NCBI GenBank assembly: GCA_019750655.1 | Contig: JAIEOG010000234.1 | Location: forward strand, 1 to 16,547 | DNA length: 16,547 nucleotides | DNA from: a bacterium | Lineage (GTDB): Bacteria; Bdellovibrionota; FAC87; UBA2466 | Reading direction: 5' to 3' | Part shown: positions 1 to 7,388 of the stretch, piece by piece | Layout of the letters: every line of letters begins with the position of its first letter | How positions within the stretch are numbered: the stretch's first letter is position 1 | Program-made: the position numbers and the translations under genes | The notes under the pieces: generated by a model | Told to the model about the DNA's origin: nothing | The model's input: only the letters and a program-made list of their open reading frames with translations | Database searches by the model: none

Positions 1-1
1 C

Positions 2-817
2 CCAGAAGAACGGCGTCTAGGCATCTTCATGGCGGATCACGTCGCCTCTGTCCGCGCCCAGGGAGAGACTCCGGAAACCGCGCGGGCACTCTTCTATGAA
101 AAACACCTCAATGCGGAAAACAAGAAATGGGCGTGGATCCGTGCCGACTTCGATTTTTATGGCCTCGTTGGCGATTGGTTGATTCACAACCAAGAGTTCC
201 CCTCTAAGCAGGCGGAAAAGGATTCGGAAGCCGCACGATTAGCAGAGCTGATAAGAAGGCATACTAAAGAAAAAACCATTGAGGGCCTATCGGAAGAAGC
301 GCGCCGTACGTGGCCGGTAAAGTATGAATTGGACGCTGTGGGCTGTCTCAACGACTGGATCCGTCTTCACCAACGCTGGCCCGAGCGTAATGCTGGTACT
401 TGGATAGAACATGCTTTAGCAATGTGGATCCAAACCAAGGGAAAACCAAAGGTAGTGGCAGAAGGGCGGCGGCGGCATAGCCGCCGCGAAGCGGTTTTTC
501 ATAAATACCTAACGCAAGAGAACCAACGTCTCCCGGAAATCCTTTTAGACGTGGATGCCATCGAGCTAGCGAACCGTTGGATTGTGCGCGAGGGAAGGCG
601 TCCACTGGCAAAAAAAGGCTCCGATCCGCATACGCTCGAGTACCGCTTGGCGAGAAAGCTTGAAACGATGGGCCCACGTGCCGAGATCGATTTGTATTTT
701 AGCGACGATGCGCGGGAGATTATTAATCCACCTCAAGCCCAACCGGAGCCCCCGTGTGATGGTGAATTGCGCAAAATGGAGCTCCCTAAGTTTAAAACAC
801 CCTGGGACAAAGACTGA
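2..817 (+). CDS. Partial protein of unknown function with three W/P repeat units (3' part)
   Basis: The reading frame is open to the left edge of the window, and the first ATG (29) has no Shine-Dalgarno sequence before it, so this is most likely the C-terminal part of a longer protein (271 residues visible). Counting from the ATG at 29, three similar units occur: DWLIHNQEFPS at about 49-59, NDWIRLHQRWPE at 108-119 and NRWIVREGRRPLA at 182-194. Each is a Trp-led helix, a Pro about eight residues later, then a charged helix containing E..LA or E..LARK. The pattern recalls the short Trp-rich helical repeats of helicase-associated (HA-type) domains, but that is a resemblance, not an assignment. 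The tail (about 230-262) is Pro-rich and probably disordered. There is no signal peptide or membrane segment in the visible part. It converges on the histidine kinase gene with a gap of only 6 bases. Function unknown. Confidence 0.8.
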   Translation, partial: PEERRLGIFMADHVASVRAQGETPETARALFYEKHLNAENKKWAWIRADFDFYGLVGDWLIHNQEFPSKQAEKDSEAARLAELIRRHTKEKTIEGLSEEARRTWPVKYELDAVGCLNDWIRLHQRWPERNAGTWIEHALAMWIQTKGKPKVVAEGRRRHSRREAVFHKYLTQENQRLPEILLDVDAIELANRWIVREGRRPLAKKGSDPHTLEYRLARKLETMGPRAEIDLYFSDDAREIINPPQAQPEPPCDGELRKMELPKFKTPWDKD

Positions 818-823
818 GATGAA

Positions 824-2413
824 TTAGGCCACTTTGGAGAAGAAAGGGGCGATAGCCGCTAGGGCTTCTTCCCAATCCTTTTTTTCGAACGGAGTGGAGA
901 GCAAGGCATCAGCGAGAACGCCGTCGGTCTTTTTTCCCGAAACTTTCGAGTTTAGCGCATAGAGGATCGGCACTGCATTGGCGCGGGGGTGAGTCTTAAG
1001 CATGTTGGCTACTTCAGCGGAAGGGATCTTCGCTAAGTCAGGCGTGAGGACAATTAAGTCTGGGCTCGAATGGAAAAGCCGTGTAATGGCTTCTACTCCA
1101 TCCTTCGCAAACTCCACCGAATACCCCCAGTCCGTAAGCCTCTGAAAGTTTTCATTGCGGCGCTGTTCCGAGCTCTCAGCTACGAGCACCTTCTTCACCG
1201 GGCCATTCTGGCGTGGAAGATCCTGCCGGCTGACAGTGTGGGGGAACAAGACGTAAAACGTCGAGCCATGGCCTTCTTCGCTTTCGACCCAGATATTGCC
1301 ATCGTGGAGCGTGGAAATCTGTTTGGCTACCGTCAGCCCTAAACCACGGCCACCCTCGCGAGAATGCTCTTTGATCTGTGCGAAGCGATCGAAGATTTTT
1401 TGCATTTCCGATTGGGGAATGCCTTTTCCTTCGTCGCGTAAGCTGATGAGGATCATCGGGTGTGGCGGATCGTTTTTCCGACGGCCTTGAAAAGGCGCCA
1501 CGTTAAGGTAAATGTTCGTGCCGCCATCTGAAAACTTCAGTGCGTTCGCAAAAAGATTCTGCAAGAGCTGGAACATCCGCTCGGAATCCGCGAGCACCTC
1601 CCAATTGGGCACCGGGTTGGAGTAGTGGAATTGGATGTTCTTCTGTTGCGCCTGAACTTTGTAATCCGCATGGAACTGCGAGAGGAAATCATTGAGCTTG
1701 AGCATCTGGTACTGCGGCTTTAGCCCCTGCTCCAGCGCCATGACATCCAAAAGATCTTTCACGAGCATCAGCGCATGGCCCGACTGGCGGTAGGCGCGTG
1801 CGAGAAGCTCGGCATAGTTCGGCGTGAGGCCAGCTTCGGGCCCTGCCTTCAAAGTCATCTGTAAGCAGGTCTGGATGAGCGCCAAAGGCGAGCGGAGATC
1901 ATGAGCGCAGACGCCCAGGAATTCTTCGCGTTGTTTAAGCACCGTATCGATTTTGGCGAGCTGCGAGGATTGCTCTTGAGCCGCTTTATTCACAGAGGCG
2001 CGCTCTATAGCTTCGCGCTGGCGCAGGACGAGCCGATAGCGCAACCGCTCCGGTGGATCCGAAAGCAGGAAAAATTCGTTGATGAAGAATGGGGCCTGCT
2101 TCTCGACGACAGCAAGAATCTTGGCTGAGCTGGCGCCATAGAACACCGGCATGAAACGGAAACCGCCCGGCAACCCACGCAGGCGCGTGACGACCTTCTC
2201 GACGTAGGCCAATGGCTCGTCGAGGAAGAATAGGCCTTTCACTTCTCCCGGAAACTGGCGAGCCGCTTCTTCGGCGTTTAATTCCTCAGGATCGGGCAAA
2301 GCGAGAGGCATGAGCATGCAGCCCGCGGCCTCGAGTTTTTTACGCGCGGAATCAAAGCCTTTAGAATCAGCTGTTTGGCTTACCAGGCGTAAGAAGATAG
2401 ACGCTTCCCCCAT
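824..2413 (-). CDS. Histidine kinase with C-terminal degenerate receiver domain
   Basis: Soluble sensor histidine kinase of 529 residues. Order: an N-terminal alpha/beta region (about 4-135) that looks like a divergent receiver; a coiled linker (135-163); a HisKA dimerisation domain with phospho-acceptor H171 in the motif CAHDLRSPLALIQ; and an HATPase_c domain with N-box N286/N290, G1 box DEGKGIP (327-333), F box FDRF (341-344) and G2 box GRGLGL (355-360). All the residues needed for autophosphorylation are present. The C-terminal domain (about 407-525) has receiver layout, but the acidic pair is E413-S414, the phospho-acceptor Asp position is T457 and the conserved Lys position is T507, so it should not accept phosphate. 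There are no transmembrane helices, so sensing is probably cytoplasmic or through a partner. The ATG at 2413 is supported by GGAAGG about 8 bases upstream. No partner response regulator is adjacent. Confidence 0.93.
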   Translation of the reverse strand: MGEASIFLRLVSQTADSKGFDSARKKLEAAGCMLMPLALPDPEELNAEEAARQFPGEVKGLFFLDEPLAYVEKVVTRLRGLPGGFRFMPVFYGASSAKILAVVEKQAPFFINEFFLLSDPPERLRYRLVLRQREAIERASVNKAAQEQSSQLAKIDTVLKQREEFLGVCAHDLRSPLALIQTCLQMTLKAGPEAGLTPNYAELLARAYRQSGHALMLVKDLLDVMALEQGLKPQYQMLKLNDFLSQFHADYKVQAQQKNIQFHYSNPVPNWEVLADSERMFQLLQNLFANALKFSDGGTNIYLNVAPFQGRRKNDPPHPMILISLRDEGKGIPQSEMQKIFDRFAQIKEHSREGGRGLGLTVAKQISTLHDGNIWVESEEGHGSTFYVLFPHTVSRQDLPRQNGPVKKVLVAESSEQRRNENFQRLTDWGYSVEFAKDGVEAITRLFHSSPDLIVLTPDLAKIPSAEVANMLKTHPRANAVPILYALNSKVSGKKTDGVLADALLSTPFEKKDWEEALAAIAPFFSKVA

Positions 2414-2452
2414 GAACCATCCTTCCCGCCGACTTATCGGAAAGTTCGAAGG

Positions 2453-2483
2453 AAAAGTGAAGGCGGCGTGTGCCGCCCTTCAC
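2453..2483 (-). terminator. Intrinsic terminator of the 911-residue protein gene
   Basis: On the minus strand, 11 bases after the stop codon at 2495, GTGAAGGGCGGC pairs with GCCGCCTTCAC (11 base pairs with one bulged G, four-base loop ACAC) and is followed directly by TTTT. This is the classic form of a Rho-independent terminator. It separates this gene from the histidine kinase downstream on the same strand. Confidence 0.85.
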
Positions 2484-2494
2484 AATTAGCGTTG

Positions 2495-5230
2495 CTACTT
2501 CGCGTTGAAGTGCACCTGAGCGACGTGGATGTTGCGGTTGCCTTCACGCAACGTGACCAACACCCAACCGCTCTTCCCGGCCATCGCAGCCGGAATGTTG
2601 TACCGGAAAGCCACGGGCTGGAACTGCGTGCCCGGGCTCGCCGAACCCAACCCAATGCTCACGGTGGAGTTGGGAGCATTACGAACGCCGGGATCGCTGG
2701 TCTGCACCGACCCTACCCAGAAAGGCCCGGGAGTAAAACCCGTACGGTGGAGTTGGAACACCAGCTGGAAGCGGAGCTCATCGCCCGCTTTCACGTCGAT
2801 AGTTCCATCACGGACTTCCTTACCGTTCCAATCATACAGCAGCAAGGACGCCGAGCGATCGACCGCCACAGGTGCGAGGAACTTTTGGTCCACTGCGCCT
2901 TGGATGCCACCAACATTTTCCGTCTGCACATTGAGCGGAATATCGAAATTGCCGCCAGTCCAAACACCCGGAGTGACTTTCACCGCGACTTCGCCCTCCG
3001 CGCCCGGTTCCAGTTCCGGAATCTGGAGCGCATCGCCGGCGAATGTCGCGACCTGCGGGGAAACCGTCAGTGCAACTGCCGTCGCCGCAGAGCGGCCGCT
3101 CAGCATGTTCTTAAACCGCAATACGCCCGCGACTTCCTGATCGACTTTCGGCTTCGCGCTGAACTCCACCTTTTGCAGTTCCAAGGGGAAGTGTACTTGG
3201 CCAGTGGCTTCGAGTGTTTTGGCCGAAGCGCCTGAACGCTGAAGATCCGCTTTCAAGCGGATGTTCGCACCCGCAAATGCCGGAGCGATCTGCGCGGCCA
3301 CTACGCCGCGCAAAACCGTACGCGCATTCGCGTTCAGCGCAGGCAGTGTGACGTCTTTTTTTGTCGGCACAGCGCCCTCGGTCTGCGTTAGAACGGCTCG
3401 CAAGGTCGTTTCTGGAACGGGTTTTCCACCCAAGTTATCGACGACCAAAGTCAGCCCGGCGTTTTCCCCCGGAGTGAAGAGCCCATCGCCACTGGCTTCA
3501 GAGAGCCGCGTGGAACCAATGCGCACTAAGTGGCCTGAGGCCAAGTAAGTTGCCCATTCTGAGGCGCCCTTTGCGAAAGCCTCCGACCGTGCAGCGGTGA
3601 TCCGAGCCGCATAGCCATCCACGGTGCCTTGATCGTAGGCACCCTGAGCGATGCCTTGCTTGAATTCTCCAGGAAACGCTTGTTTGAGCGCTCGATCGTA
3701 CTCCGCTTGGATCTTATTGGAGAAAGCCGCTTGGAAACCCTCGCCGTACTTCAGTTTGTACGATGCTTCGAAAGCCGCAGCGTACGCATTCTGGTAGCTC
3801 GTTTGGCAAAGCCCCACGAACTCCGGCAAGACTTGGTTGTTACAGTCCGGAGAGAAGTACCTTTTATCCGCAACGGGAGCCGCAATCTGCACTGCTGGCG
3901 TCGAGGGTACGACGTATGCCGGCTCACGAAGCTCTGTCACACCCGGGCTACGAACACCGACGGAAACACGCGGCGTAGCTTCCAGCCACGCGCCGCCATC
4001 GCCGCTCTGCCCTTGAGGCGTGTCCCGCTCAAGATCAATAGTCGTCACTGAGCCAGGAGTGCCCGCGAGCGTGCTTTCCAAAGCTTTGTTGTAACCCGCA
4101 GGAAAATCTTCTCCAGCGGCTTCTTTTTCCGCATCGCTACGCCCTTGGGCATCGCCCTTTTGGTAAGAAGCCGTGTCGAGCGCTGTGTTTTTCCGTGCAT
4201 TCTGATAGCCGGCTGCGAGTTCGCGCTTACGCCCATCTTCCGTGCCGCGCGTTTGCCCTACCGACACGGCAGTGGCTACGCCATCTTGGCTGCCAGCTTG
4301 AGGCGCTCGGTCGGAAGCTTCCCTTTCAGCATCCGCACCAGCATCCGTCTGCGCCGCGCGAACGACCTTGTTGTACTCAGCGTTATAGTTCGCCACGACT
4401 TGTTGGTAGTACTGGTACGCCTGCTGCGCGATCACTTCTTGGCGAGTGACTTCTGCACTGGAACGGTTCATCTGGGTGCGCGCATCTTCCATGCGGTTTT
4501 TAGCCATCAGAGTTGCGTCTTGCTGCCGGCGCAAATCGTCTCGCGCACTTTGCAAATCCGTTTGCTGCTGCTGGTAGGTGCGGTTGGCCTGAGCTAGACG
4601 TACCCGGGTTTGATCGAGATTGTCTTGCGCTTGGCGCACATCTGATTGGCGATCTTGGAGCAAGCGGCGGTTGTGCTGGATGTCTTGATCGATCTGCGCA
4701 GCTTCTTGCTTTGCGCGCCGGAGATCTTGATCTTTGCGCGCTTTTTCCGCCGCCAGCTGGGTAACGCGGCTAGCATCCGGGGTGGGCTTTGCTTGTTCGT
4801 CAGCGAGTTCTTTTTCTGCGCGCCGCAATTCGCCTTCAGCACGGCGCACTTCCATCTCACGGTGTTGTTGCTCGCGCTGCTGCTGTTGAATGCGATTCTC
4901 TAAGCTGACGCGATCGGCATCCTTCTGCCGGACTTCGGATTCTAAACGGGGAACATCGCGTTCCCACCGTTGAATATCGCTATTAGTGGATTGGACTTTG
5001 CTTTCTAAATCAGTAACTCGGGAGTTGGCGGTATTTTCCCGGCCTACCTCGGTCATGTGGGCATTGTTCGCCCTTTGGAACTCTTGCTCGTCGGTACGGA
5101 GGACCGTCTTTGCCCCCGCTACCACGGCGTGTTGTTGGTCATAGCGGGCTTTTGCCCCCGCAACATCTAAGTCAGCCGCCCAAACCGAAACCGAAAAAAC
5201 CGCAAGAACACCCCAAATTCCCAAGCGCAT
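2495..5230 (-). CDS. Large exported coiled-coil protein with Ig-like C-terminal region
   Basis: A 911-residue protein of unknown function. Residues 1-19 form a signal peptide (basic Arg2, hydrophobic core, VWA-A cleavage site). Residues about 28-290 are rich in Q, R, E and A with heptad-like spacing and few Pro or Gly, predicting a long coiled coil. The middle (about 310-570) alternates low-complexity linkers with stretches of Gly at four-residue spacing (G325/G329/G333, G359/G363, G526/G530, G535/G539) and Tyr/Ala-rich amphipathic helices. Two cysteines, C463 and C475, could form a disulfide. Residues about 571-910 read as successive beta-sandwich modules (phrases such as GDGLFTPGENAGLTLVVDN and ELEPGAEGEVAVKV), like the CARDB/Ig-like repeats of surface proteins. 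Likely periplasmic or surface exposed with a structural role; this is inference. The ATG at 5230 follows a GGGGGA ribosome site. plsY ends 45 bases upstream on the same strand. Confidence 0.88.
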   Translation of the reverse strand: MRLGIWGVLAVFSVSVWAADLDVAGAKARYDQQHAVVAGAKTVLRTDEQEFQRANNAHMTEVGRENTANSRVTDLESKVQSTNSDIQRWERDVPRLESEVRQKDADRVSLENRIQQQQREQQHREMEVRRAEGELRRAEKELADEQAKPTPDASRVTQLAAEKARKDQDLRRAKQEAAQIDQDIQHNRRLLQDRQSDVRQAQDNLDQTRVRLAQANRTYQQQQTDLQSARDDLRRQQDATLMAKNRMEDARTQMNRSSAEVTRQEVIAQQAYQYYQQVVANYNAEYNKVVRAAQTDAGADAEREASDRAPQAGSQDGVATAVSVGQTRGTEDGRKRELAAGYQNARKNTALDTASYQKGDAQGRSDAEKEAAGEDFPAGYNKALESTLAGTPGSVTTIDLERDTPQGQSGDGGAWLEATPRVSVGVRSPGVTELREPAYVVPSTPAVQIAAPVADKRYFSPDCNNQVLPEFVGLCQTSYQNAYAAAFEASYKLKYGEGFQAAFSNKIQAEYDRALKQAFPGEFKQGIAQGAYDQGTVDGYAARITAARSEAFAKGASEWATYLASGHLVRIGSTRLSEASGDGLFTPGENAGLTLVVDNLGGKPVPETTLRAVLTQTEGAVPTKKDVTLPALNANARTVLRGVVAAQIAPAFAGANIRLKADLQRSGASAKTLEATGQVHFPLELQKVEFSAKPKVDQEVAGVLRFKNMLSGRSAATAVALTVSPQVATFAGDALQIPELEPGAEGEVAVKVTPGVWTGGNFDIPLNVQTENVGGIQGAVDQKFLAPVAVDRSASLLLYDWNGKEVRDGTIDVKAGDELRFQLVFQLHRTGFTPGPFWVGSVQTSDPGVRNAPNSTVSIGLGSASPGTQFQPVAFRYNIPAAMAGKSGWVLVTLREGNRNIHVAQVHFNAK

Positions 5231-5275
5231 AGAATCCCCCCAATGGGGAATGAGAGCAAAGGAAAGGCCAATCCG

Positions 5276-5854
5276 TCAATGTGCAGGACGTTTTTGAATC
5301 AAGCGGCGGATATTTGAATAGTGCCGCAACCATACGACGCCAGAAACAGCGTAAACCAGGGTGCGGTACGGAGCCGCCCCTGGGTGCACTGTGGCATAAA
5401 GACAGGCCACAAAGACACCAACCAGGGATCCAATGGCACTGATCCGGCTTGCCCAGAGGGCGCCGACATAAGCGACTGCCATCCAAATCCCGAGGCCTGG
5501 AGAAACGGCGAAGAAGCAGCCCATCGTAGTCGCCACACCCTTGCCGCCGCGAAAGCCTAAGAAGATGGGGAAGCAATGCCCGATGACCACCGCCAGGGCG
5601 GTAATAAGTGTGAGCTCGGGAACGCCCCAGGCCTGGGTCAGCGCGACGGCCAGGTAGCCTTTAAGGCCATCAATCAGGAAGGTCGCAAGCCCCGCCTTCC
5701 AACCGAAGTTCCGCAGGACATTGGTGGCGCCCATATTTCCGCTGCCCATTTCACGGACATCGATACCAAATTTACGACGCGACAGGACGACACCCGTGGG
5801 AAAACTGCCTAGCAAATAAGCTAACAACGGCAGAACGATAGGCTTCCAGTCCAT
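5276..5854 (-). CDS. plsY: Acyl-phosphate:glycerol-3-phosphate acyltransferase PlsY
   Basis: Integral inner-membrane enzyme of 192 residues. It transfers an acyl group from acyl-phosphate to glycerol-3-phosphate to give lysophosphatidate, the first step of phospholipid synthesis in the PlsX/PlsY route. All family motifs are present: GSFPTG near residue 16, GSGNMGATNVLR at 37-48, D62..KG with the lysine at 65, and GHCFPIFLGFRGGKGVAT at 92-109. The length is typical. The frame stays open far upstream, but upstream residues are not PlsY-like, so the ATG at 5854 (MDWKPIVLPLLAYLLGS) was chosen. AAAGGG directly abuts this ATG, which is closer than an ideal ribosome site; an in-frame GTG eight codons upstream is the alternative. 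It is divergent from the cysteine protease gene. Confidence 0.96.
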   Translation of the reverse strand: MDWKPIVLPLLAYLLGSFPTGVVLSRRKFGIDVREMGSGNMGATNVLRNFGWKAGLATFLIDGLKGYLAVALTQAWGVPELTLITALAVVIGHCFPIFLGFRGGKGVATTMGCFFAVSPGLGIWMAVAYVGALWASRISAIGSLVGVFVACLYATVHPGAAPYRTLVYAVSGVVWLRHYSNIRRLIQKRPAH

Positions 5855-5953
5855 CCCTTTCAGGTAGCCGCCTGGACGCACAATGGCAACCCAAGACCCG
5901 CTACCGTCTTGAGTCCGGAGCCGACCTTTCCGAAAGGTATGGAGGAGGCGGCG

Positions 5954-6796
5954 ATGAGAATAACCCTCGTTTTGGTGGCTATGGTGCTGAGCGTTGCTGC
6001 TTGGGCGGAAACCCCGTCCCAGCGCGACATCCAGACCCCTGCAACAGGGACTGGGCTGGTCGTACCTGCCAATTGGAAAACCCTCGCCCCCTGGCGTACC
6101 AACTACGGTATCGCCGACGAGGAAATCCCCGAATACTTCGATTGGCGCTTTTATGCCTTCGGCCTTACACCCGTGAAACGCCAAGGTTGGAATGACTGCT
6201 GGGCGCAGGGAACGGTCGGCGTCATGGAATCGCTCATCAAGATTAAGATGCGCGAAGAAGTGAATGTCTCCGTCCAAGAGGTCATTTCTTGCTCAGGCTC
6301 CGGAAGTGCCGCCAATGGCGGATACTTCGCGCATGCGTACCACCAGAAAAAAGGCGCCGTAACGAACGATGACTTTCCTTATGTGGCGCGCGATGTCGCC
6401 TGCAAAAAAGGCCTGACCCCCCGCTACCAGCTAGCGCGTTGGGGCTATGTCGGTGCAAGCAACCGCAAACCGACAGTGAGTGAGATCAAACAAGCCATCA
6501 TGGCACACGGGCCAGTCGGCGTGACGATTTATGCCAACAATGCCCTTCAAAATTTCACCAACAACTCAGGGGTTTTCAAGGGCTGCGGCAACGGCGGCAC
6601 GAACCACATCGAAGTGATTGTCGGCTGGAACGATCGCGAAGGGACCAACGGCGTTTGGTTTGTCCGTAATTCCTGGGGCACCTCGCACGGCGACCAAGGG
6701 TACGCCAAAATCCCGTATAACTGCTCCCGCGTTGGGGAAACCGCCACTTGGGCCGATTTGCAGATCAACGATGACGCCCTGGCGTCCTTTTGGTAA
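5954..6796 (+). CDS. Exported C1A (papain-family) cysteine protease
   Basis: A 280-residue secreted peptidase. The start at 5954 follows GGAGGAGG and gives a clean signal peptide (MRITLVLVAMVLSVAAWA, cleaved before ETPS); the in-frame TTG at 5909 lacks these features. The mature enzyme appears to begin near IPEYFDWR (58-65), as in papain. Catalytic residues are visible: oxyanion-hole Q77 in PVKRQG, nucleophile C82 in DCWAQ, H218 in NHIEVIVGW and N239 in RNSWGT. Only about 40 residues lie between the signal peptide and the catalytic domain, much shorter than usual papain prodomains. The papain disulfides 56-95 and 153-200 seem kept (C113/C150, C211/C257), while both cysteines of 22-63 are missing. 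Likely periplasmic or secreted, with a protein-degrading role. Substrate unknown. Confidence 0.93.
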   Translation: MRITLVLVAMVLSVAAWAETPSQRDIQTPATGTGLVVPANWKTLAPWRTNYGIADEEIPEYFDWRFYAFGLTPVKRQGWNDCWAQGTVGVMESLIKIKMREEVNVSVQEVISCSGSGSAANGGYFAHAYHQKKGAVTNDDFPYVARDVACKKGLTPRYQLARWGYVGASNRKPTVSEIKQAIMAHGPVGVTIYANNALQNFTNNSGVFKGCGNGGTNHIEVIVGWNDREGTNGVWFVRNSWGTSHGDQGYAKIPYNCSRVGETATWADLQINDDALASFW

Positions 6797-6817
6797 ATCG
6801 TCTAATCCTTCACTAAA

Positions 6818-6894
6818 GGGCGGTTAGCTCAGCTGGATAGAGCACCTGGCTTCGAACCAGGGGGTCAGGAGTTCGAATCTCTTACCGCCCACCA
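6818..6894 (+). tRNA. tRNA-Arg (anticodon TCG), CCA encoded
   Basis: A complete 77-base cloverleaf. Acceptor GGGCGGT (6818-6824) pairs with ACCGCCC (6884-6890); the D stem is GCTC/GAGC; the anticodon stem is CCTGG/CCAGG around loop CTTCGAA, giving anticodon TCG; the T loop is TTCGAAT. Discriminator A is followed by an encoded CCA (6892-6894). It lies 21 bases after the protease stop codon on the same strand. Confidence 0.97.
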
Positions 6895-6900
6895 TAACTA

Positions 6901-6928
6901 TTAAGGTTAACCTTAAACTTAACCTTAA
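6901..6928 (+). repeat. AT-rich inverted repeat just after tRNA-Arg
   Basis: TTAAGGTTAA (6901-6910) and TTAACCTTAA (6919-6928) can form a 10-base-pair stem with an 8-base loop, starting six bases after the tRNA CCA. It is followed by the small hairpin GCGAC-GTA-GTCGC (about 6935-6947). It could mark the 3' processing or termination zone of the tRNA transcript, but no T run follows. The stem consists of a short CCTTAA-like motif repeated in both orientations. Confidence 0.5.
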
Positions 6929-6988
6929 CCTACCGCGACGTAGTCGCTCTAAAGGCGCCTTCGGTTTTCTAGGGAGCCCGCCTTATCC

Positions 6989-7006
6989 TTCGAGGAATAC
7001 CTCGAA
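6989..7006. repeat. Perfect 7-bp hairpin between tRNA-Arg and lipoprotein gene
   Basis: TTCGAGG-AATA-CCTCGAA is a perfect stem with a four-base loop, 28 bases beyond the stop codon of the minus-strand lipoprotein gene. It may act as a 3' end structure for that transcript. No T run follows on either strand, so it is not called an intrinsic terminator. Confidence 0.45.
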
Positions 7007-7033
7007 CATGCCTCTATGAAATGCCGAACTGCC

Positions 7034-7366
7034 TTACTTACAACGGAAGTTCAGCTCGACTTTGTAGTCTTCGTCGCCTTGGGGGATTTCGATGGGGCGG
7101 CCGAATTGATCTCGGGGGGCGAGAGTGCTGGTGAGGAGTTTTGTGTCGGCGCTGGCGCCGCGGTAGTGGGATTTTATGTCGATAATGGCGAAGTTTAAGC
7201 TCTGGCGGTGGCAGTAGGCGTTGCCGTCTTTGAGGGCTTTGTCGTGCGCTTGGGATTCTTTGTTGCCCGTAATGGCCAAGTAAAAGCTGCCGTCGTCTTT
7301 TGGGTAGATGCGATCGCTCGCACAGCCGGAGAGAAGGAATAATGCTGCTAAAGTTGCGATGCGCAT
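7034..7366 (-). CDS. Small lipoprotein of unknown function
   Basis: A 110-residue protein. MRIATLAALFLLSGC is a lipoprotein signal peptide with lipobox LSGC, so the mature protein would begin at C15 and be anchored in the membrane by lipid. The mature part (about 95 residues) is mixed alpha/beta, with two further cysteines (C52 in AYCHRQ and C109 in the terminal FRCK) that could form a disulfide. No family recognised. There is no ribosome site before the ATG. Instead an extended -10 box TGGTACAAT ends five bases before it, suggesting a leaderless transcript. The ATG lies only 22 bases from the start of the divergent thioesterase gene, so the two promoters must overlap. Confidence 0.85.
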   Translation of the reverse strand: MRIATLAALFLLSGCASDRIYPKDDGSFYLAITGNKESQAHDKALKDGNAYCHRQSLNFAIIDIKSHYRGASADTKLLTSTLAPRDQFGRPIEIPQGDEDYKVELNFRCK

Positions 7367-7371
7367 TATTT

Positions 7372-7380
7372 ATTGTACCA
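7372..7380 (-). promoter_or_regulatory. Extended -10 promoter of the small lipoprotein gene
   Basis: On the minus strand TGGTACAAT matches the extended -10 pattern TGnTAnAAT, with hexamer TACAAT. Five bases (AAATA) separate it from the ATG, placing transcription start at or next to the start codon. No good -35 is visible (CGATTT at 17-base spacing), as is often the case with extended -10 promoters. Confidence 0.6.
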
Positions 7381-7388
7381 TTCTCGTG

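Noticed and set aside
464..492. GCGGCGG...CCGCCGC hairpin inside the first gene
   Set aside because: Explained by Arg/Ala-rich codons in a coding region (RRRHSRREA); no sign of regulation.
2468..3235. Long plus-strand open frame of 255 residues
   Set aside because: It is antisense to the 911-residue protein gene, has no ribosome site or protein-like pattern, and is a by-product of codon bias.
5924..5938. ACCTTT-CCG-AAAGGT hairpin before the protease ribosome site
   Set aside because: Six base pairs with a three-base loop; too weak alone to call a regulatory element.
5855..6277. N-terminal extension of PlsY by 141 residues
   Set aside because: The residues before MDWKP are not PlsY-like and lie antisense to the protease signal peptide and catalytic domain. 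The family starts at the first membrane helix.
6818..7033. tRNA-Arg as an integration site
   Set aside because: There is no integrase gene, no direct repeat of the tRNA 3' end and no change in gene style nearby.
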